From positions 7,010,501 to 7,074,500 of the forward strand of contig OX485808.1 in assembly GCA_950295325.1 (NCBI GenBank): a DNA stretch of 64,000 bases. Reading direction: 5' to 3'. Of this stretch, positions 45,601 through 57,600 are shown one piece after another. Position numbers and translations under genes: made by a program. The DNA comes from Polytrichum commune (Eukaryota > Streptophyta > Polytrichopsida > Polytrichales > Polytrichaceae). Each line of letters begins with the position of its first letter. Within the stretch, counting starts at the first letter, position 1. The notes under the pieces are model-generated. The model was given only the letters and a program-made list of their open reading frames with translations, was not told the origin of the DNA and did not search any database.

Positions 45601-46611
45601 GAGAAGCTGGAGAGGAGGCGGCAGATGCCGTTCCACATGCACATCAACCTGGAGCTGTTGGAGGCGGTGCACCTGATCACAGCCATGCTGTTGGAGGTGC
45701 CAAACATGGCCGCCAGCGCACACGACACGAAGCGCAAGCTGATAAGCAAGCCGTTCCGGCGGCTGCTGGACATCAACGAGCGGCAAACGTTCACGGGTCC
45801 TCCGGAGAACGTGCGGGACCACGTGATGGCGGCCACGCGCGCGCTGAGCAAGGGGGACTGGGAGAAGGCGGTGGCGGTGATCCAGAGCTTGGACGTGTGG
45901 AAGTTGCTGGGCAAGCGGGAGTCGATCCTGGAGATGGTGAAGAGCAAGATGCAGGAGGAGGCTCTGCGCACGTACATATTCACGTATTCGCCGTACTTCG
46001 ACTCGCTGAGCCTGGATCAGCTGATGGCCATGTTCGACTTGCCGGAGGCGCAAGTGCACAGCATAGTGAGCAAGATGATGATCGCAGAGGAGCTGCACGC
46101 GAGCTGGGATCAGCCGACGCGGTGCATCGTGACCCACAACGTGGAGCCGTCGAGGCTGCAAGCGCTGGCGTCTCAGTTTGCAGAGAAGCTGAACGTTCTG
46201 GTGGAGAGCAACGAGAAGGCGTTTGACGCGCGAACGGGGGGCGGAGGCATGGAGGGCATGAACATGGGAAGGCGCAACAAGGAGGGGCAGGATTACGCAG
46301 ATGCCGCGTCGGGCCGTCGTGGGGGCGATTTCAGAGGAGGGCGAGGGAACTACGGGGGCGGAAGGGGAGGCGGGCGTGGCGGGCGGGATAACCAGGGTTC
46401 GTACAACAACTACAGAGACCAGCGACCGGGACAATCGGGACGGGGATACAACACGGGCTACCAGAGCACCCGTTACCAGGACGCATACAGCAGCGTGGGG
46501 CGAACCCCTTACCAAACGGGGCCGGCGTCGGCAGGCGTGAACAGGGGTGCTCAAGCAGCAGATGCTAGCGGTCGTATGGTGAGTTTGTCTAGGGTGGGCA
46601 GTCGATATTAG
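42643..46611 (+). CDS. EIF3C: Translation initiation factor eIF3 subunit C, copy 1
   Basis: Exon 1 (42643-42669) encodes MSSRFWTQN. Exon 2 (43789-46611) continues [12 protein letters not shown], for 949 residues in all, close to the usual ~900 for plant eIF3c. The first ATG and GTAAGT donor match the conserved MxSRFxTQ start of plant eIF3c. eIF3c is a core PCI-type subunit of the eIF3 octamer, which binds the 40S ribosome and recruits mRNA. Visible regions: acidic N-terminus, conserved [38 protein letters not shown], the PCI domain around 640-815 ([19 protein letters not shown]), an RGG-rich tail from about 850, and end [14 protein letters not shown]. Third positions are strikingly G/C-rich (GAG, CTG, GTG, AAG), unlike the other genes in the window. 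Inactivating changes are absent. Confidence 0.96.
43028..43685 (+). repeat. Four 171-bp tandem repeats in eIF3c intron 1
   Basis: The anchor TTGGTAGTCCGGGAGG recurs at 43041, 43212, 43383 and 43554, exactly 171 bases apart. The first three units are near-identical and the fourth is diverged. 171 is a multiple of 3, so the units create long repetitive open frames on the antisense strand that are not genes. The intron is 42670-43788. The unit includes GTCCTAGATTGAaTGcTGTG and GGGCAATGCTGAGGTGAGAC. Confidence 0.93.
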
Positions 46612-46969
46612 AATGTGCAAGGAGGAGCGCGGCTGTCATATTGATCTTGTACCGGAGTCAATTTTGCAGGTCCTGTTGATTCAAAGGTATGTAAAGTCCT
46701 GTCGTCGGCTTTCCACGTGTGATTTTGCACGGGCAACAGGGCGATCTTACTCTCCACATTCGGACATCGTTAGCGAGGTGATTTCACCTCATGGTGAGTG
46801 AATCTGTAGGAAGGTCCACTTTGGTGGAGAGTTTATGAAGGATGCAGAGTATGGGAACATGGGAGAGCACAGTTCTGAGGAGCTCCTATGCGTCGTCGTG
46901 GTCTCCACATATGACAAGTGGGATGTGTGTGTCTACCTGAGCTTTTTAGATTTCAGCACTAGTGTACCT

Positions 46970-47847
46970 CTTATTGAGATGATTCCTTAGACCAGGTTTC
47001 TCAATATAAGTAAAGTCCTATCTCCAAATTGGCTATTGACATGTGTATGCTTGTACATAGTGGCTAGCAACTGCATGTGATGTTTGGTAGTTTGATATTC
47101 ATGTAGTTAAATATGATGATGTTTCATGAGATTCATTATGGATGACAACCTAAATGATCATGTTACTTGAGGTTCATTAAAGATCACAGACGTTATTATG
47201 ATGTTGATGGTGCATGGTTTGAACTTGTTTTTCTCCCATGTTACATGGCAAGGAATGCAGTTAAGAGTGGACACTGAAAGACACATGTTTTGGCAAGATT
47301 GATCTATTTGTTCAAAACACGGACATTATCTCAGGTTTATTAGTTAACACAATTGGGAGGGCATATGTATTTTTTCTCATACATGGAGAAGCGGTGCTAT
47401 TGGTTTGTGACCAGATGATGGTTCTGGCCATGGAGAAAAACCCCTCCCCTCCCATGCATTACAACTTTAGTAAGATTCCTAATCGATCCTGGCAATGCAA
47501 ATCTTGTAATGCATTCAAGATTAGTTTGAATATGCATGATACTAATGCAGCATATGCTAAGCATCTACTGTTGGAACTTTTACTTGGACATGTGTGGATG
47601 GGTGGAAATCAATGTGGGAGTTGTGCACGTCTGGCACCGCTGCCTCAAATTATAAAGCTTATTGAAAAATCATAAAAAGTTTGTTTCAAGATTTGTGAGC
47701 TCATTCGAGTCCATGTCTTGCCCTTCTTTTGAATAAGGGTAATATTCTGTCATTTGGAGATGATTTGAGTAGAGGTTCAACTCAAAAACCAACCCCACTT
47801 TAGATTCTAATTTGATACCCTTGAGACCACTACACTTTTGGTATCTC
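46970..47847. other. Spacer of the inverted duplication, inner left
   Basis: No recognisable gene. It holds only short open frames without similarity to known proteins. Begins directly after the arm 1 junction. Confidence 0.5.
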
Positions 47848-48340
47848 TGCCCCCTTCCCACTTGACTTTAGCTTAGCCTACAAGTTGGTTTTAAAAACAC
47901 GGCCTTCACACCATCGACACTATCTAGTCCCGAGCCTAATTGCCAAATGATGTGGCATGGTTTAAAAGTGGAGGTTTTAAGCCTCCAGCACCGACCTTTC
48001 CATCGGTACCTAGACATGAGGCAAGAATGTAGGACCTTCAAAAGTGTGGCCTCCTCTCCTTGTGATTGGTTGCTTCTAGTCTTAGTTATGAGGGTATGAG
48101 GAGCTTCATTAATAAAAACTGATGGTATGACAAATGAGTAGTAAGGCATTTGGGGATGGGACAAAAACTATCTAACATTCATTGCTTGGAGGAAAAACAA
48201 TGAACATGTGTGAAAACTACTTAACTAAAACCTATTTGAAAATCCCTAGAGCAAGTTCTTGTAGGTACATTGGGATAGCCAAATGTCTTTGCTATAACTG
48301 AGAGAGCTTACTCGGTTGTTAGGAAAGATTTTGGTTATTT
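47848..48340. mobile_element. Truncated Tourist-like MITE
   Basis: Starts TGCCCCCTTCCCACTTGACT like the element at 31681. It follows it for about 480 bases with many differences (shared blocks TGATGTGGCATGG, AAAAGTGGAGGTTTTAAGCC, TTGTGATTGGTTGCTT, GTTCTTGTAGGT). The right terminal repeat is missing; similarity fades after TTAGGAAA. No target duplication. Confidence 0.65.
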
Positions 48341-49744
48341 GGTCACTTCGACTATTTTCAAAAACTACCCTCTTGGAGGTAGACCTAACACAAAACTGGG
48401 AGACCACGGCACTCCGAAATCTCACAAGTTTCAATTTATTACATTTTATCATGTGGAAAGACCACGCATGAATTGAAATTCATGAAAATAGCATTTGGTT
48501 GAGGACCTGACACATATGACTTCACACTACGTGATTTTGGAAGTGTCTTGGGATGGCATTTGGACACTTCTTTTGGGCTCTCACAATGCATGTCACGGCT
48601 CTTGGCTCGTTTGTGAAGGGGCCCTTAGTTTACAACATTGAACTAACTTGAACGCTTGCAGTGATTGTTAGGATGCTCAAGATGAGAACTGGCTCCTAAA
48701 TTACAAATGGAACGCCACGTAGCTTCAATGACATATGTCGTAGGGTTATATTATTATAAGTAATATCCTATGGATGATAAAGTCTTTAATAACTTTCTCT
48801 TTGGAATGCGAAAGTGGATTGTATATACAATAAAGGGACATAGTATCTACTCCTTGTAAAGGGTGAAATAATTCCACACCCAAAGTCATTGTCCTTTAGG
48901 ACGTGGCCAAGGATGTTTCATGAACATACACTTTAACTCCAACCTCCTTCATAAACCAAAGTTCGTCTTCTTCTTCTTCTTCTTCTTCTAATAAAGGCTT
49001 ATTTTTTCATGATTTAAGTTTTTTGTATGTAGTTGAAACTTTTATACATTGATTAAAAACCTTAATGTAAACATACAAGCTTCTTATGTAGCGTATACAT
49101 TAGTACGTATATCTTTGTTTTTTTTCTATAGTTTTCCTGTATACAATGGAAGTTTTCCACAAAAATCTTTTTGGCTTGAAGATTCTCATAATGGCTTGAA
49201 GATCTTGGTCCATGTAACAAAACCTACTTTATTAATACTAGTGCCCTTCTCATTGCATTGATGCAATCTTTAAGAAATTTGTTTCTAATATCTATGCACA
49301 AGACCAATTGCCTTCCATTTATCAAGCATTTGAGTGTTATGATAATTCACCAACTTGGGAGTCGTTTTACATAATCGTTGCGAATAACTATCCACAAATT
49401 AGTCCAAGTTCACTCGCAACGGCGCTTCCTCCCTGTGATTCACATGTTTATATGAATAAACAAGAAATATAATATGTGTTATTTTTTGTTATGCTTCTAG
49501 GTAGTATCTCAAAACCAGACCCTTAACCTGAACCTTAAACCCTCATCAGTGTGTATGTTTGACAAACTTCATTTGACGTTCAACTTCAAATCCAAAGTGT
49601 CATGTGACGCTTTCAAAAAAAAATGACATGTACATTTTATTCTAAAATGTCACCTCAAATTTGGGTTACAAAATATTGAGAGAAAATAATATTTAGAACA
49701 ATAAAAATACAATCTTTATTTGTAACAAAAAAAAACTATCAATC
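48341..49744. other. Intergenic spacer DNA with (CTT)n
   Basis: No gene seen. 48890-49050 resembles 4490-4640 loosely (ACACTTTA-CTCC--CCTCCTTCA, then a TTC-rich run), possibly ends of old LTRs. A (CTT)n microsatellite lies at 48965-48989. Confidence 0.45.
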
Positions 49745-50892
49745 GAGCGTAAGTATCCTTAGGTCTCGCATGTTTCTCCAAATGTTGAAGATGATAGCCC
49801 AATCCATTGCATCCACTTCAAGCCCCCAAAGAGAGACCCGCATAAGAGCATCAAGGGTCTTCAAGTTCAACTTATTGCGCAAGTGATTTTTGATTACATT
49901 TTGTTTGAAAAATCCTCTCTCACAAATAGCTATACTTGATGGAATGAGTATACTTTTCTGCTAAAGTTGCATAAGTTTAGACCAATTTGTGTGCCATTCC
50001 AAATTGCTACCACATATGTGCCAAGCCTCAAATATCGTTTTGTTCTCACACTCATGTCGAAGTGTTTCCATAAATTCCATGAGTTCTCCCTTACACATGT
50101 CACTTTCTTCTTGAGTATATTGAAACTTCAACAATATCCTTTTCAACCTCAATTCGGTATTTGTGAATTCGGTCACTATCATCACTTGGATAATTACAAG
50201 GGCTAAAATATTTGGCTACATTGAATATTGGAAGGTTTGGAAAACGATCATTCAAAGCATAGACAACTTTTTGCACATAAGATGCACCCAATAATATGCA
50301 TTGTTGTAGTTCATTGGGCCCATAAGTTGCCAATGCATGAATTATACAATCCCATGTATTGTGTTCATAACTCAATTAAAGATTTCATGCAGATTCCCTG
50401 AAGAAAATTTCCAAATTCTTACTTGTATGACCAGACATAGGTTCATTCATAGATAAAAAAAACGACGTGATAAAATTGAAATAGTGATATCGATGGTTGT
50501 TCTAATAGTTGTGATATCAACCATATCATATTGAAATTTGATATTCAATTTATTCAACTCTTATAAAACATCTACAAGCAAGTTCAAGTAAAAATGGAAT
50601 TTAAAAGAGCACATAATCTTATACCAATCCGGCTCTTCATCTCTGAATAATTCCGATAACGCCGTCATGCACTGTAGTAAGCGGGTCATGACATTACAGT
50701 GACTTCAAGAAATGAGTCTATGAGGGTATTTGATTTAGAAAAGTAACAACGTAGAGAGTATGAAGAATCTAAGCAATAAATTTTGAACATGAAAGTTTGA
50801 GAGCATGAAGTAATTGACAACCTCAAGAAAATTGAAAAGAAATTGCCACTAGATTAAAAAAATACATGGTGCCAAAGTTGACTATGTACATA

Positions 50893-52093
50893 GACTCATT
50901 TTTTGAGGCGTTATAGAAAGAGTGGTCAAAATCTTGTCCACTTTCCACGAGCAACTAAAACAGCTGCAATTCGATTTGGCATGCTAGCATACAATCTCTC
51001 ACACTGCTCTGTAGTGATCGTCTTATAAGTCTCCTCCACACGCTCCCATAATTGCAAAAGACCTACAGAAGGAGTTGGATAGGAATTCAAACGATGTTTG
51101 AGAATTGCCCAAACATGTTCTATGGGATTTAGGTCTGGGGATTGAGCTGGCCACTCTAAAATAGTGAATGGTTGCTCTAAGAACCATTTCTGAACAATCT
51201 TTGCCTTATGTATAGGAGCATTATCATGCTGGAAAATGACGTTATCGAGGCTCAAGTATCCTAATCTCTCTAAACTCGAGTACAAATCTCCATGCAAGAT
51301 TGTAATATAGTCCTTCGCATTTATACGCCCATCCACCTTTTGTAAATCACCTACACCTCTTGCTGTCATACAACTCCATAGCATCAAAGACCCTCCACCA
51401 TGCTTCACTGTTTGCTTCACCGCACGATCAGGGAAGCTTTTTTGGTCATTGACCCAACACCAAGTCCTCCCATCCGCATTGAAACGATTTATCTTCGTTT
51501 CATCACTGAATACAACTCTCTTCCAATCCTCTATTGTCCACTCTTCATGAATTCTTGCAAATCGTAGCCTCTCTCGTACATTTTTATGTGACAAACAAGG
51601 CTTAGGAATCTTCTCATAGGCACTCAATCCAGCATCTCTCAAAGCAGACCGCAAAGTGTTATCACAGAAACCCACTTCTCTACCCTCTCTCAACACTTTT
51701 GTTGCATTAACTGCCGTTTCCAGCCCTCCAACCGTGACCAAACGCACAGCACGTCGTCTCTCTGAAGTGCTAAGAATCTTTGGAACACCTCGTTTTGGCA
51801 ATTCTAAGTTACTACAATGTTTCTTCCTCACTCTATTCACCGTACTCTGTGAGAAACCCAATGACTTCGCAACCACTCTTGTACTCTTACCTTTCATCAA
51901 AAGAGCTACAATATCTCTCACTTTGTCTCCTGAAATTGGCTTCATCATGCCAATTCTAATTCCTATTCTCCACAGTATGGTTCACAAGAAGGAAGAGAAG
52001 AGAAATCACAAAAAAATTCATCAAAAAACACAAATTTCTCTATGTTCTACACTCATGTGAAGTTGCTCCACAAGCCACCTCAAAAAATGAGTC
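50893..52093 (-). mobile_element. Tc1-family DNA transposon, apparently complete
   Basis: The element begins GACTCATTTTTTGAGG and ends CCTCAAAAAATGAGTC (16-bp perfect terminal inverted repeats), with TA on each side (50891-50892 and 52094-52095), the universal Tc1/mariner target. Length 1201 bp. It carries one uninterrupted transposase gene. It lies inside the remnants of a hAT transposase gene, so it is younger than that decay or entered during it. Confidence 0.9.
50926..51948 (-). CDS. Tc1-like DD34E transposase
   Basis: 340 residues without interruption. The N-terminal helix-turn-helix lies around residues 8-45 (AKSLGFSQSTVNRV) and a second DNA-binding region around 60-110. The DDE catalytic core has Asp149 (VVFSDETKI), Asp242 (FQHDNAPIHKA) and Glu277 (DLNPIEHVW). 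The 34 residues between the second Asp and Glu make it DD34E, the Tc1 signature. Typical plant mariner-like elements carry DD39D instead. The other standard motifs (GGGSLMLWSC, WPAQSPDLNPIEHVW) are intact. The stop codon is 33 bases from the terminal repeat. It may be active or only recently silenced. Confidence 0.95.
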   Translation of the reverse strand: MMKPISGDKVRDIVALLMKGKSTRVVAKSLGFSQSTVNRVRKKHCSNLELPKRGVPKILSTSERRRAVRLVTVGGLETAVNATKVLREGREVGFCDNTLRSALRDAGLSAYEKIPKPCLSHKNVRERLRFARIHEEWTIEDWKRVVFSDETKINRFNADGRTWCWVNDQKSFPDRAVKQTVKHGGGSLMLWSCMTARGVGDLQKVDGRINAKDYITILHGDLYSSLERLGYLSLDNVIFQHDNAPIHKAKIVQKWFLEQPFTILEWPAQSPDLNPIEHVWAILKHRLNSYPTPSVGLLQLWERVEETYKTITTEQCERLYASMPNRIAAVLVARGKWTRF

Positions 52094-52960
52094 TATAAGG
52101 GTACATGCACATTTGTGATCTTAACTCACAATGTAGATATTATTTAGGCAAAGCGCCATGTGGCATGTGTTAAGAGTGCATGAGGCACAATAGATTTTTT
52201 TGCTCGGCTTCATCCGCCTTAATGTTTCCCGGCTAGCCCCCATCAATGCTCCTTGATAGGGGCATTGACTCATTTCTTGAAGTCATTGTACCTCGAAAAA
52301 ACCACCAAACAACATGAATTTATAAAACCACTACATAATCTTCTTCAAATACATCCATCAACAATCATTTTAGCTCGTTGCATCAATTTATACTATGGCC
52401 CACCCACTCATAAACTTTGTTGGCAAAATGATCCAACATTTGAAACTTTGGAAAAACACTAGTTGCATCTCCTACAGCTAAAGGTTCATGATGCGCAATA
52501 CAATGCACATTTATGAGAGTTGGAACCTCTGCACACATTCTAGCTGCTAGTCATGTACAGTGTCCCGTCATACTAGAAGCCCCATTAGTGGCTAAAGCTA
52601 CTTGGTTGAGAGGCTTTCAATGCATTTTCTCCAATAGTCCAGTGACAACCTCATACATACTGTAGATTTTGTTGTACCATTTCGAAGAGCCAAAAGCTCA
52701 ACAAATCTTGTAACATGAGGTCCTTTCCCATTAATTGATAAATAAAGAATATAAACAATCAAATGTTGTTCAAGAGTTTGATTAGTGGCCTCATCTATCA
52801 TCAAAGAATAAAATGGGGAGGATTGTGACTTTGTTAAAACTCCATCACTGATATGCTTTGAAATTGACCATAAAAATTTCAATGTTGCATACCCATAAAT
52901 ATTTGAACCATATTTATCATTAATTGTCAAATTTGGAATCTGTAGTCTACCTCATTTTAA

Positions 52961-54335
52961 GTTGAGACGCCTCAAAATTAATCCAATATTTAACCATCCA
53001 CAACATCACTTTTTGAGAATTGTTGAGGCAAATTGTTCATTCACATACCTACACAAAACAATCATGAAAATACAACCGCAATAGACCATGAACAATGGTT
53101 TTGTCGGCTTTGTTTCTAGCCTCCACCACCTCTCTAATCACCGTCTCAACTATAGAGCCTTCCAATTACAAAAGAAATTACAAGAACAAGGTTGAACTTA
53201 AGTATGTAAGTGAGTGTGAGATGTTCTCCTACTATTATGGGTTATGTTTTCCAGATACTTGAGCTGTAGCTTATAGTACTTAAGTTGCCTAATAATACGT
53301 GTCATTTCAATTTCTGGTGTGTCTCTTGATGCGTTTATTTCTTCACAAGTCACAGTATGTGTCAACTTCTAAGTTGTGCATGTCAATTGACATGCATTAT
53401 TTTTTGGTGCGAGTTTTTACATGTCAAGTCAAAAACTTGCAAAAACTTTGTTAAACATACATACTGGTAGGCAACACTAGAGATCTTCGGTCCCCTATTT
53501 CAAAGTTCTTGAGAATATGTATTTGTTTGGAGTTATAAGTTGTTATTTCATACTGTCTATATTCCTTAAACTCGTTGTATACATATTTTAAGCTCATATC
53601 ACTTATGATTTCATACTCCCTCGGTAATACAACAACTTTACACTGTCTGTCACATTAGTGAGAAGACCACACCTCGATTAAACAACTTTCTTTGTGTTTC
53701 CCAAGCATGTCATACTAAAGAGGGATAACAGTACTACATTCCATTAATCATAGAACATCATTTAATTAGTGGCTGTATTTAGTCTTTATAGAAAATGGTG
53801 AAGTACGGAAACCTTGGATTTGCTCTTCATTGGAGTTTGTCATCTAGTACATTTCTAGTTCAAGAAAATCATCCAGCACAGAAAGAGAAAATTTAGGTTG
53901 ATTGTAATATCAATGTCCATTTGATCACTTCAAATGGAACATGGAAGCTTTTCATTTCATTACAGACATATTCAACGATTCACTTTTGTTTGATGTTGTA
54001 CACTGGAACCGCTAAGATAATCTTCACCAATAAAAACATCCAATAGAAAATATTTCAATTGAAAATCAACCAAATTTCAAGTCACAGGTGACAAAAAATG
54101 AGTAACAATATATAAAACAGGAAAACATTCCAGCAGTAAGGTCCGGTATGTAAGGAATGACAATATAGTATCAGGTTCAATTCAATCCCAATGTATACAT
54201 CCCCTCCCTCCACCCCATGAAAAAATGTGAACTCATTTCATGTTCATCAACCAAAATTTTCGTCATAACTTCCTATATTACATCTTGAGAACCTCCCTAA
54301 ATATTAAGCCATAAATGAGAATCCATTACCAGCTC
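52961..54335. other. Spacer DNA next to arm 2
   Basis: No recognisable gene. The region is AT-rich with short frames only. The first part (to about 53100) could be further hAT remnant. Confidence 0.5.
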
Positions 54336-54693
54336 AGGTACACTAGTGCTGAAATCTAAAAAGCTCAGGTAGACACACACATCCCACTTGTCATATGTGG
54401 AGACCACGACGACGCATAGGAGCTCCTCAGAACTGTGCTCTCCCATGTTCCCATACTCTGCATCCTTCATAAACTCTCCACCAAAGTGGACCTTCCTACA
54501 GATTCACTCACCATGAGGTGAAATCACCTCGCTAACGATGTCCGAATGTGGAGAGTAAGATCGCCCTGTTGCCCGTGCAAAATCACACGTGGAAAGCCGA
54601 CGACAGGACTTTACATACCTTTGAATCAACAGGACCTGCAAAATTGACTCCGGTACAAGATCAATATGACAGCCGCGCTCCTCCTTGCACATT

Positions 54694-57600
54694 CTAATAT
54701 CGACTGCCCACCCTAGACAAACTCACCATACGACCGCTAGCATCTGCTGCTTGAGCACCCCTGTTCACGCCTGCCGACGCCGGCCCCGTTTGGTAAGGGG
54801 TTCGCCCCACGCTGCTGTATGCGTCCTGGTAACGGGTGCTCTGGTAGCCCGTGTTGTATCCCCGTCCCGATTGTCCCGGTCGCTGGTCTCTGTAGTTGTT
54901 GTACGAACCCTGGTTATCCCGCCCGCCACGCCCGCCTCCCCTTCCGCCCCCGTAGTTCCCTCGCCCTCCTCTGAAATCGCCCCCACGACGGCCCGACGCG
55001 GCATCTGCGTAATCCTGCCCCTCCTTGTTGCGCCTTCCCATGTTCATGCCCTCCATGCCTCCGCCCCCCGTTCGCGCGTCAAACGCCTTCTCGTTGCTCT
55101 CCACCAGAACGTTCAGCTTCTCTGCAAACTGAGACGCCAGCGCTTGCAGCCTCGACGGCTCCACGTTGTGGGTCACGATGCACCGCGTCGGCTGATCCCA
55201 GCTCGCGTGCAGCTCCTCTGCGATCATCATCTTGCTCACTATGCTGTGCACTTGCGCCTCCGGCAAGTCGAACATGGCCATCAGCTGATCCAGGCTCAGC
55301 GAGTCGAAGTACGGCGAATACGTGAATATGTACGTGCGCAGAGCCTCCTCCTGCATCTTGCTCTTCACCATCTCCAGGATCGACTCCCGCTTGCCCAGCA
55401 ACTTCCACACGTCCAAGCTCTGGATCACCGCCACCGCCTTCTCCCAGTCCCCCTTGCTCAGCGCGCGCGTGGCCGCCATCACGTGGTCCCGCACGTTCTC
55501 CGGAGGACCCGTGAACGTTTGCCGCTCGTTGATGTCCAGCAGCCGCCGGAACGGCTTGCTTATCAGCTTGCGCTTCGTGTCGTGTGCGCTGGCGGCCATG
55601 TTTGGCACCTCCAACAGCATGGCTGTGATCAGGTGCACCGCCTCCAACAGCTCCAGGTTGATGTGCATGTGGAACGGCATCTGCCGCCTCCTCTCCAGCT
55701 TCTCCTGCTCCGGGTTCTTCTCGTGGTACCGACTCTGCGACACCCCCTGCGCCAACAACTCCTTCACTCGACCCCCTGCGTACAGCTCCGACAGACAGTT
55801 GTGCGCCTCCACCACCAAAGACCCCCGGAACGCGCACAGCCCCAACTGTGCCATCGCCCTGTTGAACAGAATCTGCGTCGAGATGTCCATGTTCATCACC
55901 GAATCTTGCAAATGGCTCATCAGCAGCAGATCCCTGGCCGTGTAGAACTCCTCCGAGATGGCGTGCTGATAGATGTCGCAAAGCATGGCCCTGGCCTTCG
56001 TGCGCTCGTCTCCGTGCTTGTAGATGATGCTCACCAACTGATCCATCAGCTTCCTGTTCACGCTGGGAAATGTGGGCCTCCGTGCCACGATTTCCGGGGT
56101 GCCCACGAATGCCACCGGGCCCTTCACGTCCGCCGCAAGTTTCACCTCGCCCGCCCCCTCTTCGCCCTCTTCCTCCGTCGGGCTCTCCGCCGCTGTGGCC
56201 GCTGCGCGGCCCTGCATCTCCGCCAGCTTCCTCATCGCCTCGTACACCTCCTGCGGCTTGTAATACACGTGCTCCACCCGCCTCAACGACACCCTCGCCG
56301 CGGCTCTCATGTCGCCCAGCCTCTCCACATACTGCTGCACGTTCTGGGCCAAAGTCATGAACAACGGCTCGTCCCTCAGCCGCTCCACGTACTCCTTCGT
56401 GTGCGGATCAATGCACTGCAAGCTCTTGAACAGCTCGTCGTCGATGCGCTCCAGAAACGCCACCACGTTGCCCCACACATGGATGGGTCCGTCGTGGTCC
56501 GCCCCCTTCTCCGTCTCGTTCTCCGCCTCCGGCTCCGAGGTCTCGTCCATCACAATGTTGGGATACTGGGCCAAGATGTCCAGAATCACCAGCACGTTCT
56601 GCACGCACTTCTTCCACACCGCGATCGGCATGTGGGTGTTCAGGCTCGGGTTCACATCGAACTGGGCCGACACCACGTGCACCATCACCTCCAGCTTCTG
56701 GGCGGGGGTCTTCGCGCACCGCGCCAAGTACGACAGCTGCTCCACCTGCTCTGCCCTGTCCGTGCCCTTGCGCCCGCGGGCGATGATGATCTCCTTCAGC
56801 TTCTTGTCCACCATCTCCCACGAAATCTGCCCCGGGTCCAACTTCGGAAACATCTCCTTCGGCTTCTTCTCTGCCGACGTCCAGCCTCCCCCATCGTCCG
56901 GCTCCTCGTCGTCTCCCTCTCCGTCCGAGTTGATGGCATGCCCCACCACATCGTCGTCGCTCGAATAGTCCTCCGAGTCCGCATCCTCCTCCTCCTCCTC
57001 CGCTTCTTCCTCCACCTCCGACTCCGGATTCGCCCTGAACTTCTCGATGTCCGCTTCAAACAGCTTGTTGTTCTTCTTCAGCTTCTGCTTCATGTAATTC
57101 AGAGACTTGGCGTTGCTGCTGCTCATCTTCTTCTTCGCCTCCTTGTTGGCCAGCGTCGTGTTCAAAAAGTCCTCCAGCATCACCAGGGCCTTCACGTAAA
57201 TGCGTGGAGCCGTTTCCGACTCGTTCAGCCGGTTCACCTTCTCCAACTGCTTGTTCAGCCTCTCGAAGCTCTCCTGCAGCTGCACCCAATCGTTGATCTT
57301 CATGTGGTTCTTCATCTGCTCTGTGGTCTGCGCCAGCTCGTTGTAACGTTTGTCCTTGGCGGACCGCACCACCCTCCTCTGATCGTCGGATTCATCGCTG
57401 TCGCTGAGGGTGCCCTTCAGGTACTTGTCAGCCGCAGTGCTTCCCCCCTCCGGGACTCGCACTTGGATATCTTCCTCGATATCCGAAACCTCCTCCTCCT
57501 CGCTCTCGCTGTCGCTCTGCACTCACATCAATCCCAACCCAATTCAGTTCCTAGTGCCGTTATCCTAATTCGCCCTGCCCCAAACCCAACCATCCCCGAC

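Larger units (their letters stand above)
40124..46969 (+). repeat. Inverted duplication, arm 1 (with eIF3c)
   Basis: Pairs in reverse complement with 54336-61397. From 41310 to 46969 the sum of paired coordinates is constant at 101305 and every open frame on both strands translates identically. From 40124 to about 41300 the arms differ by scattered substitutions and small indels. The inner end is sharp: arm 1 reads GTGTACCT then CTTATT, while arm 2 (reversed) reads GTGTACCT then GAGCTG. Confidence 0.95.
49745..52960 (-). pseudogene. Decayed hAT-type (KIAA1586/ZMYM-like) transposase, split by a Tc1 element
   Basis: Reading the minus strand in pieces gives, in order: PFYSLMIDEATNQTLEQHLI (about 52805), NGASSMTGHCT and HCIAHHEPLAVGDA (about 52560-52475), then after the Tc1 insertion MTRLLQCM, DDIT/TISILSRRF-like pieces, NELQQCILLGASYVQKVVYA (about 50300), and the C-terminal dimerisation-like region PSSIAICERGF...IKNHLRNKLN and TLDALMRVSLWGLEVDAMDWA (about 49950-49780). 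These are hallmarks of hAT-derived proteins with DUF4371-like regions. Several stops and frame changes interrupt it, so it is not functional. 50893-52093 is foreign and interrupts it. Confidence 0.72.

Noticed and set aside
43576-46620. 1014-codon open frame antisense to eIF3c (and its mirror at 54685-57729)
   Set aside because: It is an artefact of G/C-rich third positions in the eIF3c codons. The predicted protein is low-complexity (L/H/R/V-rich) with no recognisable domain.
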